Source of the DNA: Parietaria judaica | Taxonomy: Eukaryota; Streptophyta; Magnoliopsida; Rosales; Urticaceae | DNA: 64,000 nucleotides | Assembly (NCBI GenBank): GCA_954871525.1 | Contig: OX940862.1 | Span: forward strand, 34,712,232 to 34,776,231 | Direction of reading: 5' to 3' | Part shown: positions 46,775 to 57,945 of the stretch, piece by piece | Layout of the letters: every line of letters begins with the position of its first letter | How positions within the stretch are numbered: the first letter of the stretch is position 1 | Program-made: the position numbers and the translations under genes | The notes under the pieces: generated by a model | Databases searched by the model: none | The model's input: only the letters and a program-made list of their open reading frames with translations | What the model was told of the DNA's origin: nothing

Positions 46775-46995
46775 TTTGTACTTGAGATTTTGAGCCATAT
46801 TCTGGAGAGAGAGACCAGACTTTGGACGATACAAACCTGTTCTGCTATGCATATATATAGAGATGAAATTTACTAGATATCTGCGCTTGCGTGCACGGTG
46901 CATGCACTGGTCCAGACTTGGATGGTCGCAGCGATTCTGAGTATTGAAAGTAGGAAATGAAATTAATAATGAGGCTTTTGATCTAGTAGATTGCG
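46775..46995 (-). promoter_or_regulatory. Conserved promoter of exonuclease-like copy 1
   Basis: Read on the minus strand it carries a TATA box (CTATATATAT, plus-strand 46851-46860) and upstream blocks around TCAATACTCAGAATCGCTGC and GCCTCATTATTAATTTC, which recur before copies 2, 5 and 6. Confidence 0.6.
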
Positions 46996-47058
46996 TCCTT
47001 TGAAAAAATTAGGTCAAAATTTTAATGTTTTATTTTGCGAACTGTGATTCCGAGTCAG

Positions 47059-47707
47059 TCAACCGTACATCAGCCTGTCCGCAATGCGAGAGGAATAGTA
47101 GACATCATAGGTAGCGAATTTGATATCCTCTTTGGAGAACACCTTGGCATTCCAGTCAATGCTCTTGTGAGTGATATTAGGTTTGATCTCCAAGCCAACT
47201 TCAGTGGCCAGTTTTTGCAACGACCCACACGACAAAAGAGCCGGTTCCTGGTGAATCCTCGCCACCAAATGAGCAATTTCCCAAGTATTGATCTTAGGCA
47301 TTAAAAAACGGAAATAATCATTATACGTGATAGTCCTTGAGGTGAAGGTGCTTGTGTATATATCCACTCCCACGAAGCAGATAGTATGATCATTCAAAAT
47401 CTTACTCAGAGGAGACTTGTTCCCCAAGCTATAATAAGAATCGTGATTCGTAACATTGCAGTGAAAGCTTGATAATAAGACAGTGAGTTCCTGCACATAG
47501 TAGAAGCCAGGGAGTAGAGGGGTCTTTCTTGAACCCAATCCCAACGACACGCCGTTCGGGTTTGAGCTGCTTCTCGAACTCCGATAGCTTCTCCCCCAAA
47601 ATCCACGCAGAAGTCCAGAAAGGGTCGAATACGTCGACCTTGACCGTGGCATCACCAAACTCTATTTCGTATGGCTTCATCTTTGATAAGAAAGCCTTGG
47701 GCAGCAT
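47059..47707 (-). pseudogene. WRN-like exonuclease-domain family, copy 2 (frameshifted)
   Basis: The unit runs from MLPKAFLSKMKPYEIEFGDA to SSRIADRLMYG. The first frame is open through DVFDPFWTSAWILGEKL and HCLIIKLSLQCYE and stops near 47430. The family sequence resumes one frame over at NKSPLSKILNDHTICFVGVD and continues to the end. The frameshift lies near 47430-47450, in the variable loop after LIIKL. Motif I is VVGIGFKKD, again without the catalytic Asp and Glu. The motif III region reads FATYDVYYSSRIAD. Confidence 0.8.
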
Positions 47708-47940
47708 TCTGTTCTTAAAATTTTGAGCAATATTCTGGACGAAACAAATGTGTTTATATTGTGTATATATAGAGATGGAATTCACTAGATACGTGCGTGC
47801 ATGCATGCAGACTGGAAGGTCGAGACTTGGAAGGTCACAACGATCTTGAGTAATTGAAAGTGGAAAGTAATGATGAGCCTTTGATCTTCTTGCATATTGA
47901 ACGTCATTTGGAAGTGTATAGAAAAAACTTTAATGTATTT
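47708..47940 (-). promoter_or_regulatory. Conserved promoter of exonuclease-like copy 2
   Basis: TATA-like CTATATATAC (plus strand near 47763-47772). The upstream block ACTTGGAAGGTCACAACGAT with GAGTAATTGAAAGT (plus strand, 47827-47863) is shared with copies 5 and 6. Confidence 0.6.
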
Positions 47941-49538
47941 TGAGATATATATATATATATATATTTACTAGCACATGAACAGTAATTGGAAGAGGTACAT
48001 ATAATTTTGCTGTAAAACTAGAGTAGTTCTATAACAGTTACGGTTGTGTGCATGCGCTTGTTTTTATTTTTACGTTATAGGGCATTAGGTCAAGACTAGG
48101 AAGGTCTCACGGTAACAGTGTAATAATAAATCATTTAAGTAGTTCAATTATTTTCTCTTGTAAAATCCCGGAGAAGATCTGCTTTTGAAAAACTGTATTC
48201 AGATTAAAATCGGGTTAAACCGACTTTGATTTTTCAAAAACACCATTGATTTATAACCGGATCCGAGTTCCGCGTTTAGGGGTTCAAAAACATATATGGA
48301 ACCGTATTATAGGTTACTCAAACCCGGTTTTCAAAAATATTTTTATATTTTTAGATGTTTTCCCTAACTTTTATATGATGTTTTTTCTCTTCTATTTAGA
48401 ATTTATATTTTTTACTATAATTTTTTCTATTATTTTGTATCTTAAGCATTAATTTTAGTTAAAGATTCCGTATTAAAATAATTTTTTATGGTAAAAATTG
48501 TTTTATTTATTTATTTATAATCAAATTCAGATCCGGGCTTTAAATCCAGGTTTCGGTTTAAAACGCTTGAAACCTGGAATTGGAAAATACGGGTTTGATT
48601 TTAAATCCAAGTTTATGGTCGGAACTGGAAATCTGGGTTTTAAACTTTTAAAACCGAGTCCACGTTTCGATGTTCCAAAACTCGGAATCCGAATTTCAGG
48701 TTTGGCAAAAAAAAAAAAAAAAATCCCGGGTTTTGAACCCGTTTTCAGCCTCAAATTATTTTTGATAAATCTATAAATGGCTCTTCAGCCTGCAGAATAA
48801 AAGCAAACAAAAAAACAAAAAAAAGTGATTTGAGCAGAATATTTCCATTTACGCGATTCACTAAATAATTATATCATGTACTCGGTTAATTCTTGTTTTT
48901 TAGATCGTTGATGTGTAATTTTACTTTTTATTATCTATACTAATTGATTGGCACCGCACTTCTTGCGGTATAAAAAACACGGCTTACTTGCCACTCTTTA
49001 TGCGACGTGCCTCGAAAACATAGTGCATAGTGAAAACACGGAGTTTTGCAAGACGGCTCTTCCAAAATCATCGTGGAAAGTGAAAATACAAGACCGTTTA
49101 AGGGGATGACAGATTTCTTTCTGACATTACGAGACAGTGCTAAAGACGGAACGACAGAGCAATAAGAGAAAAAGCTTCTTATTTTAATGACGGTTTTTTA
49201 TGGAACTGTGCACGTCTCTGTGTTGGCATTTCATTCATTTTCATTTTTTTTCTTTCTTTCTAATTAGAACTCCTCTATTCATGAAAAACAAAATCAAGCA
49301 GAGGAATGCGATTTGATATATTAAAAAAACCATAAAGACAATATGTACACTGTTCATATGTTTATAAATTATAACTCATAATTTCGGAATAGAAAATCGG
49401 CCCATTTTCTCTATTTCTTTCCCAATTCGACTTCGAATGTCGATACTAAAAAGACCATATTCACATAGAAAAATTAACCTAATACAGAAGTTATAAACCG
49501 GATGCACTTAAGAATCAATAACGACATCCGTTAGTTAA
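47941..49538. other. Intergenic DNA with a GGTTT/AACCCGG-rich block and array 3' flank
   Basis: From about 48190 to 48770 the sequence is dominated by irregular repeats of GGGTTT, AAACC, CCGGGTTTT and CGGAAC-type words, with an A run at 48704-48722. From about 49270 the conserved 3' flank of the exonuclease-like units begins. No gene is supported in between. Confidence 0.5.
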
Positions 49539-50626
49539 TCAACCGTACATCAGCTTGTCCGCAATGCGAGCAAGGTTTTAATGTACTAGATTTCGAGGCG
49601 AGGCGTTTTCTCACCGCCTCAAAAGGCGTAAGCCTCGAGGCGCAACGAGGCGTAAGCCTCGAATTTTAATAATAAATTAATTATAAAGTAATATATATAT
49701 AATAATTTTATACTCTTAAACCATACTTACACCATAAAACCACAATTAAATCTCAAAGTTTTAAACCAAAAAAAAAAAAGAACCACATATGTCTTATAAC
49801 TATAAATAAAATAAAAAAAAACACGTCTTAATATTAACACTGTTATAAACATGATATTAAATATAAAAATATAAATATATATATACAATTTAGATGTAAA
49901 GATTGAAAAAAAATATATTTAAAAAAAAAAGTAGCCAAAGATGTGCAAAGAGTGCCAGAGACTGCACTCTGCATACTTTCAAAAACAAGTATGCCGAGAC
50001 GGATTGCTTGCGGGCCTCCCACCTCACTAAGGCACGAGACTCGTTGGGCTTGCAAGGCCCGATTATTGCGGAGGTGCGAGAGCTCGGCCGCGAACTAGGC
50101 GGGACCGGAGAGTGGACATGGGTTCCACGGGAATGTAACGAGGTGGCCAATGCTTTGGCTAAGAGACGTCTCTCTTCTTTTGTACCGGACCTCATGTGTC
50201 CTTATTAGAGCTGCACGGATCCACCGCGGAAACCACCTCGCGACGAGTCGCGACGCACTCCTGCAAGTCGCGACGCTGAGCGTGAAAGTCGCGACGCGTC
50301 GCGACGCGAGGGCTTGGTCGCGACTCCAGCTGGGCGATCCGCGCACTTGATCCGACGGCCACGATCGTGCCACCTCAGCGATCCGATGGTTGTGATTTTT
50401 TGTGTTTGTTTTGGGCGTAAATCCCCAAATTTTTACCCGAATTTCATTAAAATTTCACCCACCTCAATAATTATTCACCCACCCAACTATCTCCTCCAAC
50501 CCTATAAATACCACCCCTTCCTCCCTCATTTCCTCACCAACAATCTTCCATCTCTCTCTCAAATTCTCAAAGTTCTCTCAATTCTCAAAGTTCTCAAAGT
50601 TCTCAAAGTTCTCAAAGTTCTCTATT

Positions 50627-53600
50627 ATGTCTCGAAGAAGCGGTAATTCCGGGGGTCGAAGGACGGCTAGGAGGTTGGAACCCCAATTTCAACCCATGGC
50701 TCCCGGCCAACCTACGCCCGACGGCTATATCCCCGTTATGCTACCGGCAGAAATTTTTCCTTCCCCACCAAATCCCGATTACCCCGATGATACGGTACGG
50801 TCTCTACGACCTAGTCTAGTCCGGGCGATGGGCGCGCACGACGCCAATCCGGAGCGTGTGCCCCAAGTTTTGGTCGACGCGGTAGCTCAATTAAGGGCGG
50901 GAAATAACGATCCGTTTTTCCAACTCATGCTTCAACAACAAGCCGGTGAAGAATTCCAACAACCCGACGAAGACGAAACTCAACGCGCCCACGATGCCAA
51001 CTTTCAAGAAACTCAACACGCCGATGATGCCGACCTTCGGACGCCGCGCTCTGTCCATGGCTCTGTTGTCGGCTCGTTCCACGACGGTTCCCCCGAACCT
51101 TCCCATCAAGAAGCCGCTGAAGCCTCCGTCGGCAATCCTCGACGTTCTCGATCTGGGTAATAATTAATTATAAGTTTAATTATTATAAGTTTAATTATTT
51201 TATTTAATTAATTATTATAAGTTTAATTCTTTTATTTAATTAATTATTATTGCTTTAATTATTTTATTTAATTAATTATTATAAGTTTAATTCTTTTATT
51301 TAATTAATTATTATTGCTTTAATTATTTCATTTAATTAATTATAATTAATTATTATTGCTTTAATTATTATTGCTTTAATTATATCATTTAATTTCTTTA
51401 ATCCTATTGTTTAATTATAAGTTTAATCCACGTCTCTCGAAAGTCTTAGTATGCTCTGTGGTTGCGGTTCCGACTGATCTTCCACATCAGAAACGACGTT
51501 CTTGAGATTTAATAAGCTATTAAAATTAAAAAGGTAATTTGTATGTGTGGTGATAATTATAAAGTTCTTAATGGATTTCGGTGTCTTAGAAAGATTGGTT
51601 TTTAAATAAGGTTTGCTTTGCAATCTTCTCCAAGCTAGCCTGGGAACCTCGGGGAGTTCTGTCTAGAAAAGCTTGGGCCTAAAGCGAGATCATAGCATCC
51701 TTTCCAGTCGATCTGGCCGTGGAACCTCGGGGAGTTCCGTCCAAAAGAGTTTGATAACTATTTTCACACATAAGAAACACCATTTTAATTTTGTTAACTT
51801 TTTTATTTAACCATATGATGAATAATAAACTTTATGACATTTAAATATTTAATTTCCTTTGGTTTTAATAGATCAAATCCTCATGGCTTGGCGTGGGGAC
51901 GGCCAAACACGGCCGCGGTGTGGAACTTCTTTCACGAAGATCGGCACATTAACGAGCACGGTGTCAGCGTTAAACTGGCGACGTGCAAAAAGTGCGGGCA
52001 CGTGCTAGACGGGATGGGTGAACGCGGGACCGGCCACTTGAACCGCCACGCGAAAGAGTGCTTCCCAACCGGCACACTCGACGAGGTAAACACAGCACAG
52101 GTAAGTAGACTCACGACCCCAAACTTACGGAAATGGACACTCGAATGGTTATTGTCTACGGGCTCACCGTTGAGTTTGGTGGAAAATCCTGCGCATACAC
52201 AATACATGCAAAGGATTAATCCGTCTTACCAACAGTTTTCCCGTACGACGTATACTAGGGACATGGAAAAAGCTTATTCTATGAAAAAAAACTATTTGGT
52301 CGATTTTTTTAAAATGTCTAGCATCAACGTTGCTTTTACGACGGACTTGTGGAGCGGTCCGATGCTAAACGATTATATGAGTCTGACCGCTCATTATGTA
52401 GACGAAGATTGGGAACCGTGTCAAAAACTTTTAAACCTATCGCCGTTCGAGTGCCGCCATACCGGCCAAAACATTTCCGAAAAAATAATAGAACTATTAA
52501 ATGATTGGGGTTTACAAAATCGTGTTATATCTATTACGTTAGATAATGCCTCAAACAATAATGCCGCTATTACTATTTTGGAGGCTACTTTGCCCGTTAA
52601 TCAATTTCGTAATATTTTACATCAACGGTGCGCTTGTCACATTATAAACTTAATTGCACGAACGGGCGAGCGAGTAATTGCCGATCAAGTAGAAAAAATA
52701 CGCGGCATTGTTGATTGGATCCGGCATTCTCAAATTACTAATAGGTGGAGGCGATTTTGTAAAGAACACAATCATAAAGCGAACAGGTTCGGATTAGATA
52801 ATAATACACGGTGGAACTCTACGTATCTAATGGTTTCAGTCGTGTGTAAGTAGAGGCTACCGTTGGACCACTTCCTCCACAAGGAACTCGAGCCGTCAGC
52901 GCGAATCTCGGAGTCGGAATGGGCAACCGCAGAAAAATTCACCAAATTCCTTAAACCCTTTTATGCTGTTACTTTAAATTTCTCTAACCAAAAACGCCCT
53001 TCTTTGAATCATGGTCTATCGGGTCTATTTGAAATTACTAACACTTTTACAGAATACGAAAACGACCCAATTATTGCTCCATTGATTCAAGGAATGGTTG
53101 AAAAATTCAAAAGTTATTGGGATCCACCCCCTTTTTCGTATTGCTTCGGTTCTATATTAGACCCTCGTATTATGTTTACGTTCGGTCCGTTAATGTTAGC
53201 AATCGGGAAAAACATAGGGGTGGACTACTCTGATTACATTAAGGTTGTTAATGAAGCTTTTTATGAATTGTACAGGGAATACGACCGGCGGTTCCCACAG
53301 TTCAACGTCGAGGCGGAGCGGAGGACAGTGATGGAAAGCCCAACCAAGACCGCTTTAGAGTTTAGCCGGAGACTCAAGCAAAGATTGGATCGCGGGGAAT
53401 CATCGGGATCCGGTACGCCTCCGGCACGGACGGACGACACGGACGGCGCGCCAGACGAAGTGAAGCGGTACTACGGCCTTCGGATCGACGACGAATCAAC
53501 TGAGTTCGATGTCATCAGGTGGTGGAAGAATGAACGGGAAAGATTCCCGATATTGGCAAGAATGGCGAGGGACATCCTCTCCATCCCCATTTCAAGCGTT

Positions 53601-53792
53601 GCATCGGAGAGCGCATTCAGTACAGCTCAGAACATCATCGACGATCGGAGGTCCTCAATAACCAACACACACCTCGAGCAAGCCGTGGTGTTGAACGATT
53701 GGATGTTCCGCAACCCCGTAATCGGCCAACGTTCCGAACCAACCGAGCTGGAGCTTATGACTGAAAGGTTTGAATCATGGTTCCCCGAGTGA
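50627..53792 (+). pseudogene. hAT transposase with one in-frame stop
   Basis: Exon 1 is 50627-51156 and exon 2 is 51872-53792 (GG|GTAATA..TTTTAATAG|A); the phases agree over 817 codons. Exon 1 has PPNPDYPDDTVRSLRPS. Exon 2 opens with a BED zinc finger (VWNFFHEDRH, ATCKKCG, LNRHAKEC), then the catalytic core (FTTDLWSG, ISITLDNASNNNAAI, CACHIINLIA, DNNTRWNSTYLM), and ends with the hAT dimerisation block (RWWKNERERFPILARMARDI, SVASESAFSTAQNIIDDRRS). A TAG at 52851-52853, directly after the TRWNSTYLM motif, interrupts an otherwise continuous frame. A Tyr codon is the simplest ancestor (TAC to TAG), which is inference. The leader before the ATG has repeated AGTTCTCAA words (50565-50622). Confidence 0.92.
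51157..51871. other. Intron of the hAT transposase
   Basis: The first half (51160-51420) is a repetitive TTTAATTAATTATTAT-type tract. Nothing else is recognised in it. Confidence 0.7.
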
Positions 53793-55384
53793 TGCAAAGT
53801 TAGCGCCAATAATGATGTGCTCTTTCCTCTCTTGGTTTTTAGTCCCTAAGGAGGGTTTTACAAGAGAGGTTTTAGTGAGGCATCTTGTAATGTTTACACT
53901 GAATATTACAGCTTTCTTCCACCTTATTGTAATATTGACAATGAATAATACAACTCTTTTTTTTAATATCTCGTTTACATATATTTATTTATTTGTTATA
54001 TTTATTTATTTGTTATTAAATATTTAAAAATAATATTATGTTACAAATTTACATTTTTAACATTTAAATTCGGTTAAAAACTAATAATTAACAAAGTTAA
54101 ACATCGGAATAAAATATACAACTTTTGCCGCAACCCAAAACGACCCCTCTTTCTCTCTCGAGCCAACACGCCGCGACCACATCGCGACCAGCCGCGACCG
54201 CACACGCCGCGACGCGTCGCGACGCGTTTTCTCGCGGTTTTGGCGACCGAGTCGCGAGCAGCCGCGACGTGCTCCGTGTGCAGCTCTAGTCCTTATTGCC
54301 CGGAGTGGCTTGTAGCAACGGTGTTGAGGGATTTTTCTCCCCAACTTATTTGATTGAATGAAATCAAATTACTTAAAAAAAAAAAAACAAGTAACAGCTA
54401 TAAAAAAAAAATGAATAGAGAAAGACAAAAGCAAGTGGCCCCAAACGTGTTAAACTCCATCGTTTTCTCCCTCTTGCTTTCCTTCTCACACTGAAAGTCA
54501 GCCATTAAAGCTTATTTCAAGCTTTCAGGGCGTTCAACATTTTTTTGGCCGGCACTGGCCGTGAGCCACCACTGAAAAAACCCTAACCATCGACAACAGC
54601 GAGGCGCACGCCTTGTGCCCTGCCTCACGCCTCGAGGCAGAGGCGCACGCCTCATGCGCCTCCCTCAGAAAAAGGCGTACGCCTTGTTTTTTTGCGCCTG
54701 GAAGGTCGCCCAGAGGCGAAATCTCACCGACTCGCCCAGAGGCGCGCCTTGAGGCGTGCGCCTACTTCGTTTTTTAAAACCTTGTGCGAGAGGAATAGTA
54801 AACATCATAGATAGCGAATTTAATATCTTCTTTTGAGAACACCTTGGCATTCCAGTCAATGCTCTTGTTGTGAGTGATATTAGGTTTGATATCCAAACCA
54901 ACTTCAGTGGCTAGCTTTTGCAACGATACGCACGACAGAAGAGCCGGTTTCTGGTGAATCCTCGCGACCAAATGATCGATTTCCCAAGCATTTATCTTAA
55001 GCTTCGAAAACTTGACACGGTCATATCCATACGCAATACGCTTGGAGTTCATGATGGCTGTGTCTGTAAAATTCACTCCCACAAAGCAAATAGTAGGATC
55101 ACTCAAAATCTTCTCCAAATTCCGGCGTTCTGTACGAGCTTGATGATAAGACCGTGATTTCTGATGCATAGTAGCAGCCAGCAGTAAGAATTAGAAGGGT
55201 CTTGTTTGAATCCAATCCCAGCGAGACGCCGTTCGGGAGTGAGCCGCTTCTCGAACTCAGATAGCTTCTCCTCCAAAATTGACTCAGAAGTCCAGAAAGG
55301 GTCGAACACGTCGACCGTGACCGTGGCATCACTGAACTCTATTGCGTATGGCTTCATCTTTGATACGAAAGCCTTGGGCAACAT

Positions 55385-56380
55385 TTTGAGCGATATGGAG
55401 ATGAAAATATGTCTGTGTTGTGTTACATATAGCGATATGGAGATGAAAATATATTAGTACATTGATCGATGATTACTTGGAATCAATATATGCAGCATGC
55501 TTACGTGCATGCACTGATCACAGATAAGCTCAGTATATTGATTGCCATGGAAAACAGAAGCCGATTTCAAACAAATAAATATCAATTAAATTGCTCTAAC
55601 AATCAGCAAGGAAAAAAATACATAAACCCTAAATTTCAGAAACAAATTTGAAACAAATTGCTACCAAATAAATTTCAGAAACGTGCCTGTGTTGATCGGA
55701 GAGAGAGCGAGAAGCAACAGAGAACGACCAGCGACGGAGCGAGCAACAAGCAATGGCGCAAAGCAAAGGGAGAGAATGTGAAAACCCTAAATTTTGGACT
55801 GCGAGTGATTCCGATCGGGATAGATTATATTTGGTTAGTTTGCGGCAAAAGTATATATGTTTTACAACAAGGGCCATTTAATCCTTATATTACATTTTTG
55901 ATGGCACAAGTACAACAACTAGTCAAGTTATCGTTTTGCAGGTTAATTAATTACCGATTATAGTGGATTTATTGTTTGGTACCGGACTTGTCGATGAGTA
56001 AAGTATAAAGATTTAGTTTACCGTTATCGATTTTTGATGACGAATAAACCGTTTATTAAGGTATATGCACGATTACTTTTCACAAATATATTGAATATTA
56101 CTAAACAGTTATATGTCAACACCGGTGGTTCTAATAAATAAAAGGAATCCGATTTATATATAGTACAATTAACAAACCATAAAAACAGTAAATGTTGTTC
56201 ACACCTTTATACCACATAATTTCTAAAGCCAAAATCAGCCAATTTTTTCATTTCCAATTAGACAAAAAACCATGGGTAAAAGCTTACACCATGTTCAAAT
56301 AATAATTAACTAAAGTAACACAGAAATCATAAACTAGACGCACTTAAACGAAACAAACGACGTCAAATCTAGGGCCAATA
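55385..56380. other. Promoter side of copy 3 and intergenic DNA
   Basis: A 20-base block (GCGATATGGAGATGAAAATA) occurs twice at about 55388 and 55432. At 55680-55800 there is a purine-rich, GC-richer stretch (GGAGAGAGAGCGAGAAGCAA), and near 55838 a TTTGCGGCAAAAGTA terminus-like word, possibly a MITE carrying gene-derived sequence. No gene is supported. Confidence 0.4.
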
Positions 56381-56600
56381 TCAACAGTAAATCAGCTTAT
56401 CCGCAATGCGAGCGGAATAATAAACATCGTAGACAGCGAATTTGATATCCTCTTTTGATAATTCCTTGGCATTCGAGTCAATGCTCTTGTGAATAATTTT
56501 TGGTTTGATTTCCAAACCAACTTCAATAGCCAGCTTTTGCAACAACCCACACGGCACAAAAGCCGGTTTCTAGAGAGAATCCTCGTCACTTAAAGTAAGC
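56381..56600 (-). pseudogene. WRN-like exonuclease-domain family, copy 4 (C-terminal fragment)
   Basis: The minus strand encodes CGLLQKLAIEVGLEIKPK, then EDIKFAVYDVYYSARIADKL and IYC, stop. The expected Trp of SIDWNAK is Ser (SIDSNAK). Homology ends at about 56600; the N-terminal two-thirds are absent. The conserved array 3' flank follows downstream. Confidence 0.8.
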
Positions 56601-57609
56601 AAGTTTCCATGCATGTGTTTATAATTCTATATGAAGCAATGCAATAATAGTATATATATAATTAAAATAAATAACATGTCATTTCCTGTGAGAATAGGTG
56701 AAACAACATTTGGATACTTCGCCAATTTTCTTTGCCAAAGGAATATATCGTCAGAAAATGCACCTGTTGCATCTTATGTTGAACAAAAACACGCACGTAA
56801 AAAATTGGTTTCCGATAGTAATATTACATTGTGGGTAAAGAAAAGTTGGGCGGATAAAATTTTGACATTTTTTTTTCAATTTTAAGGATACTAATAATAA
56901 GTAATAACACAGGCAAGTTAGATACCGATATATTCAAATTCAATAAGTTAAATCCGAAATCCTTAAATAAATGAACTTTTATGTAAACGATAAGTAAACA
57001 AAATAGTTGATGCTATTGTCATCAGAGAACATTTTGGCTTGCCAGTCAAATAGCTTTCTTAATTGAAGATATAAGGCTTGATTTCCAAACTAACTTTAGT
57101 AATCATCTTTCCAAAAAATACACACAATAAAAGATCCGGTTTATGGCGAACCCTAACAACCAAAACAATTAATCTGCATATAGCCTTGATAAAAGGTACG
57201 TACGTGTACCTTTAATGATACATAGCCATATTGGATACAATAATGTTCCACGGCGGGTACCAAAATATTCTTGAACCATATAAATATCAACGAATTTATT
57301 CATTTCATTAATAGAAGTACGTCAAAGCGGTGGTTCTAAATCAAGAAGAGAAATGCGTGTATAAACAAACCATGAAGAGCAATATATTTTGTTCACATCA
57401 CATGTATGATATATACCACATGATTTGTAAAGTGAAAATCAGTGAATTTTTTTTTTTTCATTTCTAATTCGACCAAAACAAGTAGTAAAGTAGTAATAAA
57501 AACTAATGACATCATATTCATAATAATTATAATACTTTTGATATAAAACGCAGAAATGATAAATCGGACGCACTTAACAGTAAATAAACGACATCAAATC
57601 TAGGGCCAG
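56601..57609. repeat. Duplicated spacer unit with a very old exonuclease-like fragment
   Basis: The 56660-56990 segment (CATTTCCTGTGAGAATAGGT, then CGCCAATTTTCTTTGCCAAA) is related to 58600-58890 and 63010-63330. It is followed at 57020-57200 by a decayed minus-strand exonuclease-like piece (GAGAACATTTTGGCTTGCCA, then AAGATCCGGTTTATGGCGAA). The array 3' flank for copy 5 fills 57340-57609. Confidence 0.6.
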
Positions 57610-57945
57610 TCAACCGTACATCAGCTTGTCTGCAATTCGAATGGAATAGTAAACATCGTAGACAGCAAATTTGATATCCTCTTTTGAGAACACCTTGGCA
57701 ATCCAGTCAATGCTCTTGTGAGTGATATTAGGTTTGATCTCCAAACCAACTTCAGTGGCCAGCTTTTGCAACGATCCACACGTCGAAAGAGCTGCTTCCT
57801 GGTGAATCTTCGCCACCAAATGGGCAATTTCAAAAGCGTTGATCTTCTTAGGCATATTGAAACCTAATTGCGTATCATATTCAATCCATTTGGAGTCCAT
57901 GCTCCTTGTGTCTATATGCATCATGCATGCGACTTGGAAGGTCAC
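57610..57945 (-). pseudogene. WRN-like exonuclease-domain family, copy 5 (5'-truncated)
   Basis: The C-terminal half is intact: KINAFEIAHLVAKIHQEAAL, CGSLQKLATEVGLEIKPN, and KFAVYDVYYSIRIADKLMYG with its stop. Upstream of about 57905, in place of the N-terminal half, the conserved promoter block (ACTTGGAAGGTCACAAC) follows directly. An internal deletion of motif I and II therefore joined promoter and C-terminus. The Trp of SIDWNAK is kept but N is I (SIDWIAK). Confidence 0.8.

Larger units (their letters stand above)
50206..54288 (+). mobile_element. Complete hAT transposon, 4083 bp
   Basis: The termini TAGAGCTGCAC and GTGCAGCTCTA are a perfect 11-bp inverted repeat, and the 8-bp target duplication GTCCTTAT is perfect (50198-50205, 54289-54296). 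Both subterminal regions carry many GTCGCGAC/CGCGACG words (50235-50330; 54165-54270). The internal gene (50627-53792) is a two-exon BED/hAT transposase. Intact ends and duplication suggest a fairly recent insertion, while one nonsense codon makes this copy non-autonomous. Confidence 0.96.
49935..54387 (+). mobile_element. LINE 3' fragment with poly(A), interrupted by a hAT element
   Basis: From about 49950 to 50205 the plus strand encodes the RNase H-like domain of a plant LINE polyprotein (AETDCLRASHLTKARDSLG, then GEWTWVPRECNEVANALAK). After the hAT element, the frame continues across one copy of the target duplication at 54297 (CPEWLVATVLRDFSPQLI, stop) and ends in a poly(A) run at 54375-54387. 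This is a 5'-truncated insertion. Its own target duplication is not clear. Confidence 0.8.
49571..54784. mobile_element. GAGGCG-rich TIR element (host of the nest), arms 49571-49930 and 54388-54784
   Basis: The ends CAAGGTTTTAA and TTAAAACCTTG form an 11-bp inverted repeat, with TGCGAG duplicated outside. Both subterminal regions are packed with GAGGCG/CGCCTC words (49594-49660; 54600-54770). The terminal CAAGGTT is shared with the 485-bp hAT MITE at 24692, so I suspect a hAT relative. However, the visible duplication is 6 rather than 8 bp, possibly through mutation. No transposase belongs to it. Its interior is interrupted by the LINE fragment. Confidence 0.7.
49539..55384 (-). pseudogene. 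WRN-like exonuclease-domain family, copy 3 (split by nested transposons)
   Basis: The start codon is at 55384 (MLPKAFVSKMKPYAIEFSDA). The frame is open to GLIIKLVQNAGIWRRF, where a frameshift/deletion in the variable loop occurs (near 55110-55165). It resumes at NLEKILSDPTICFVGVNFTD and reaches AIYDVYYSSRT at the insertion. The remaining 3' end, with the last codons and TGA, is at 49539-49570. The 5.2-kb insert lies between, and the hexamer TGCGAG is repeated on both sides (49565-49570, 54785-54790). Motif I reads LAGIGFKQD, without DxE. Confidence 0.85.

Noticed and set aside
48498..48776. 92-residue plus ORF and its antisense partner
   Set aside because: Low-complexity translation of GGGTTT/AACCCGG words.
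52854..53792. A separate second transposase gene starting after 52853
   Set aside because: It is in the same frame as the preceding ORF and completes the hAT domain; a single TAG separates them.
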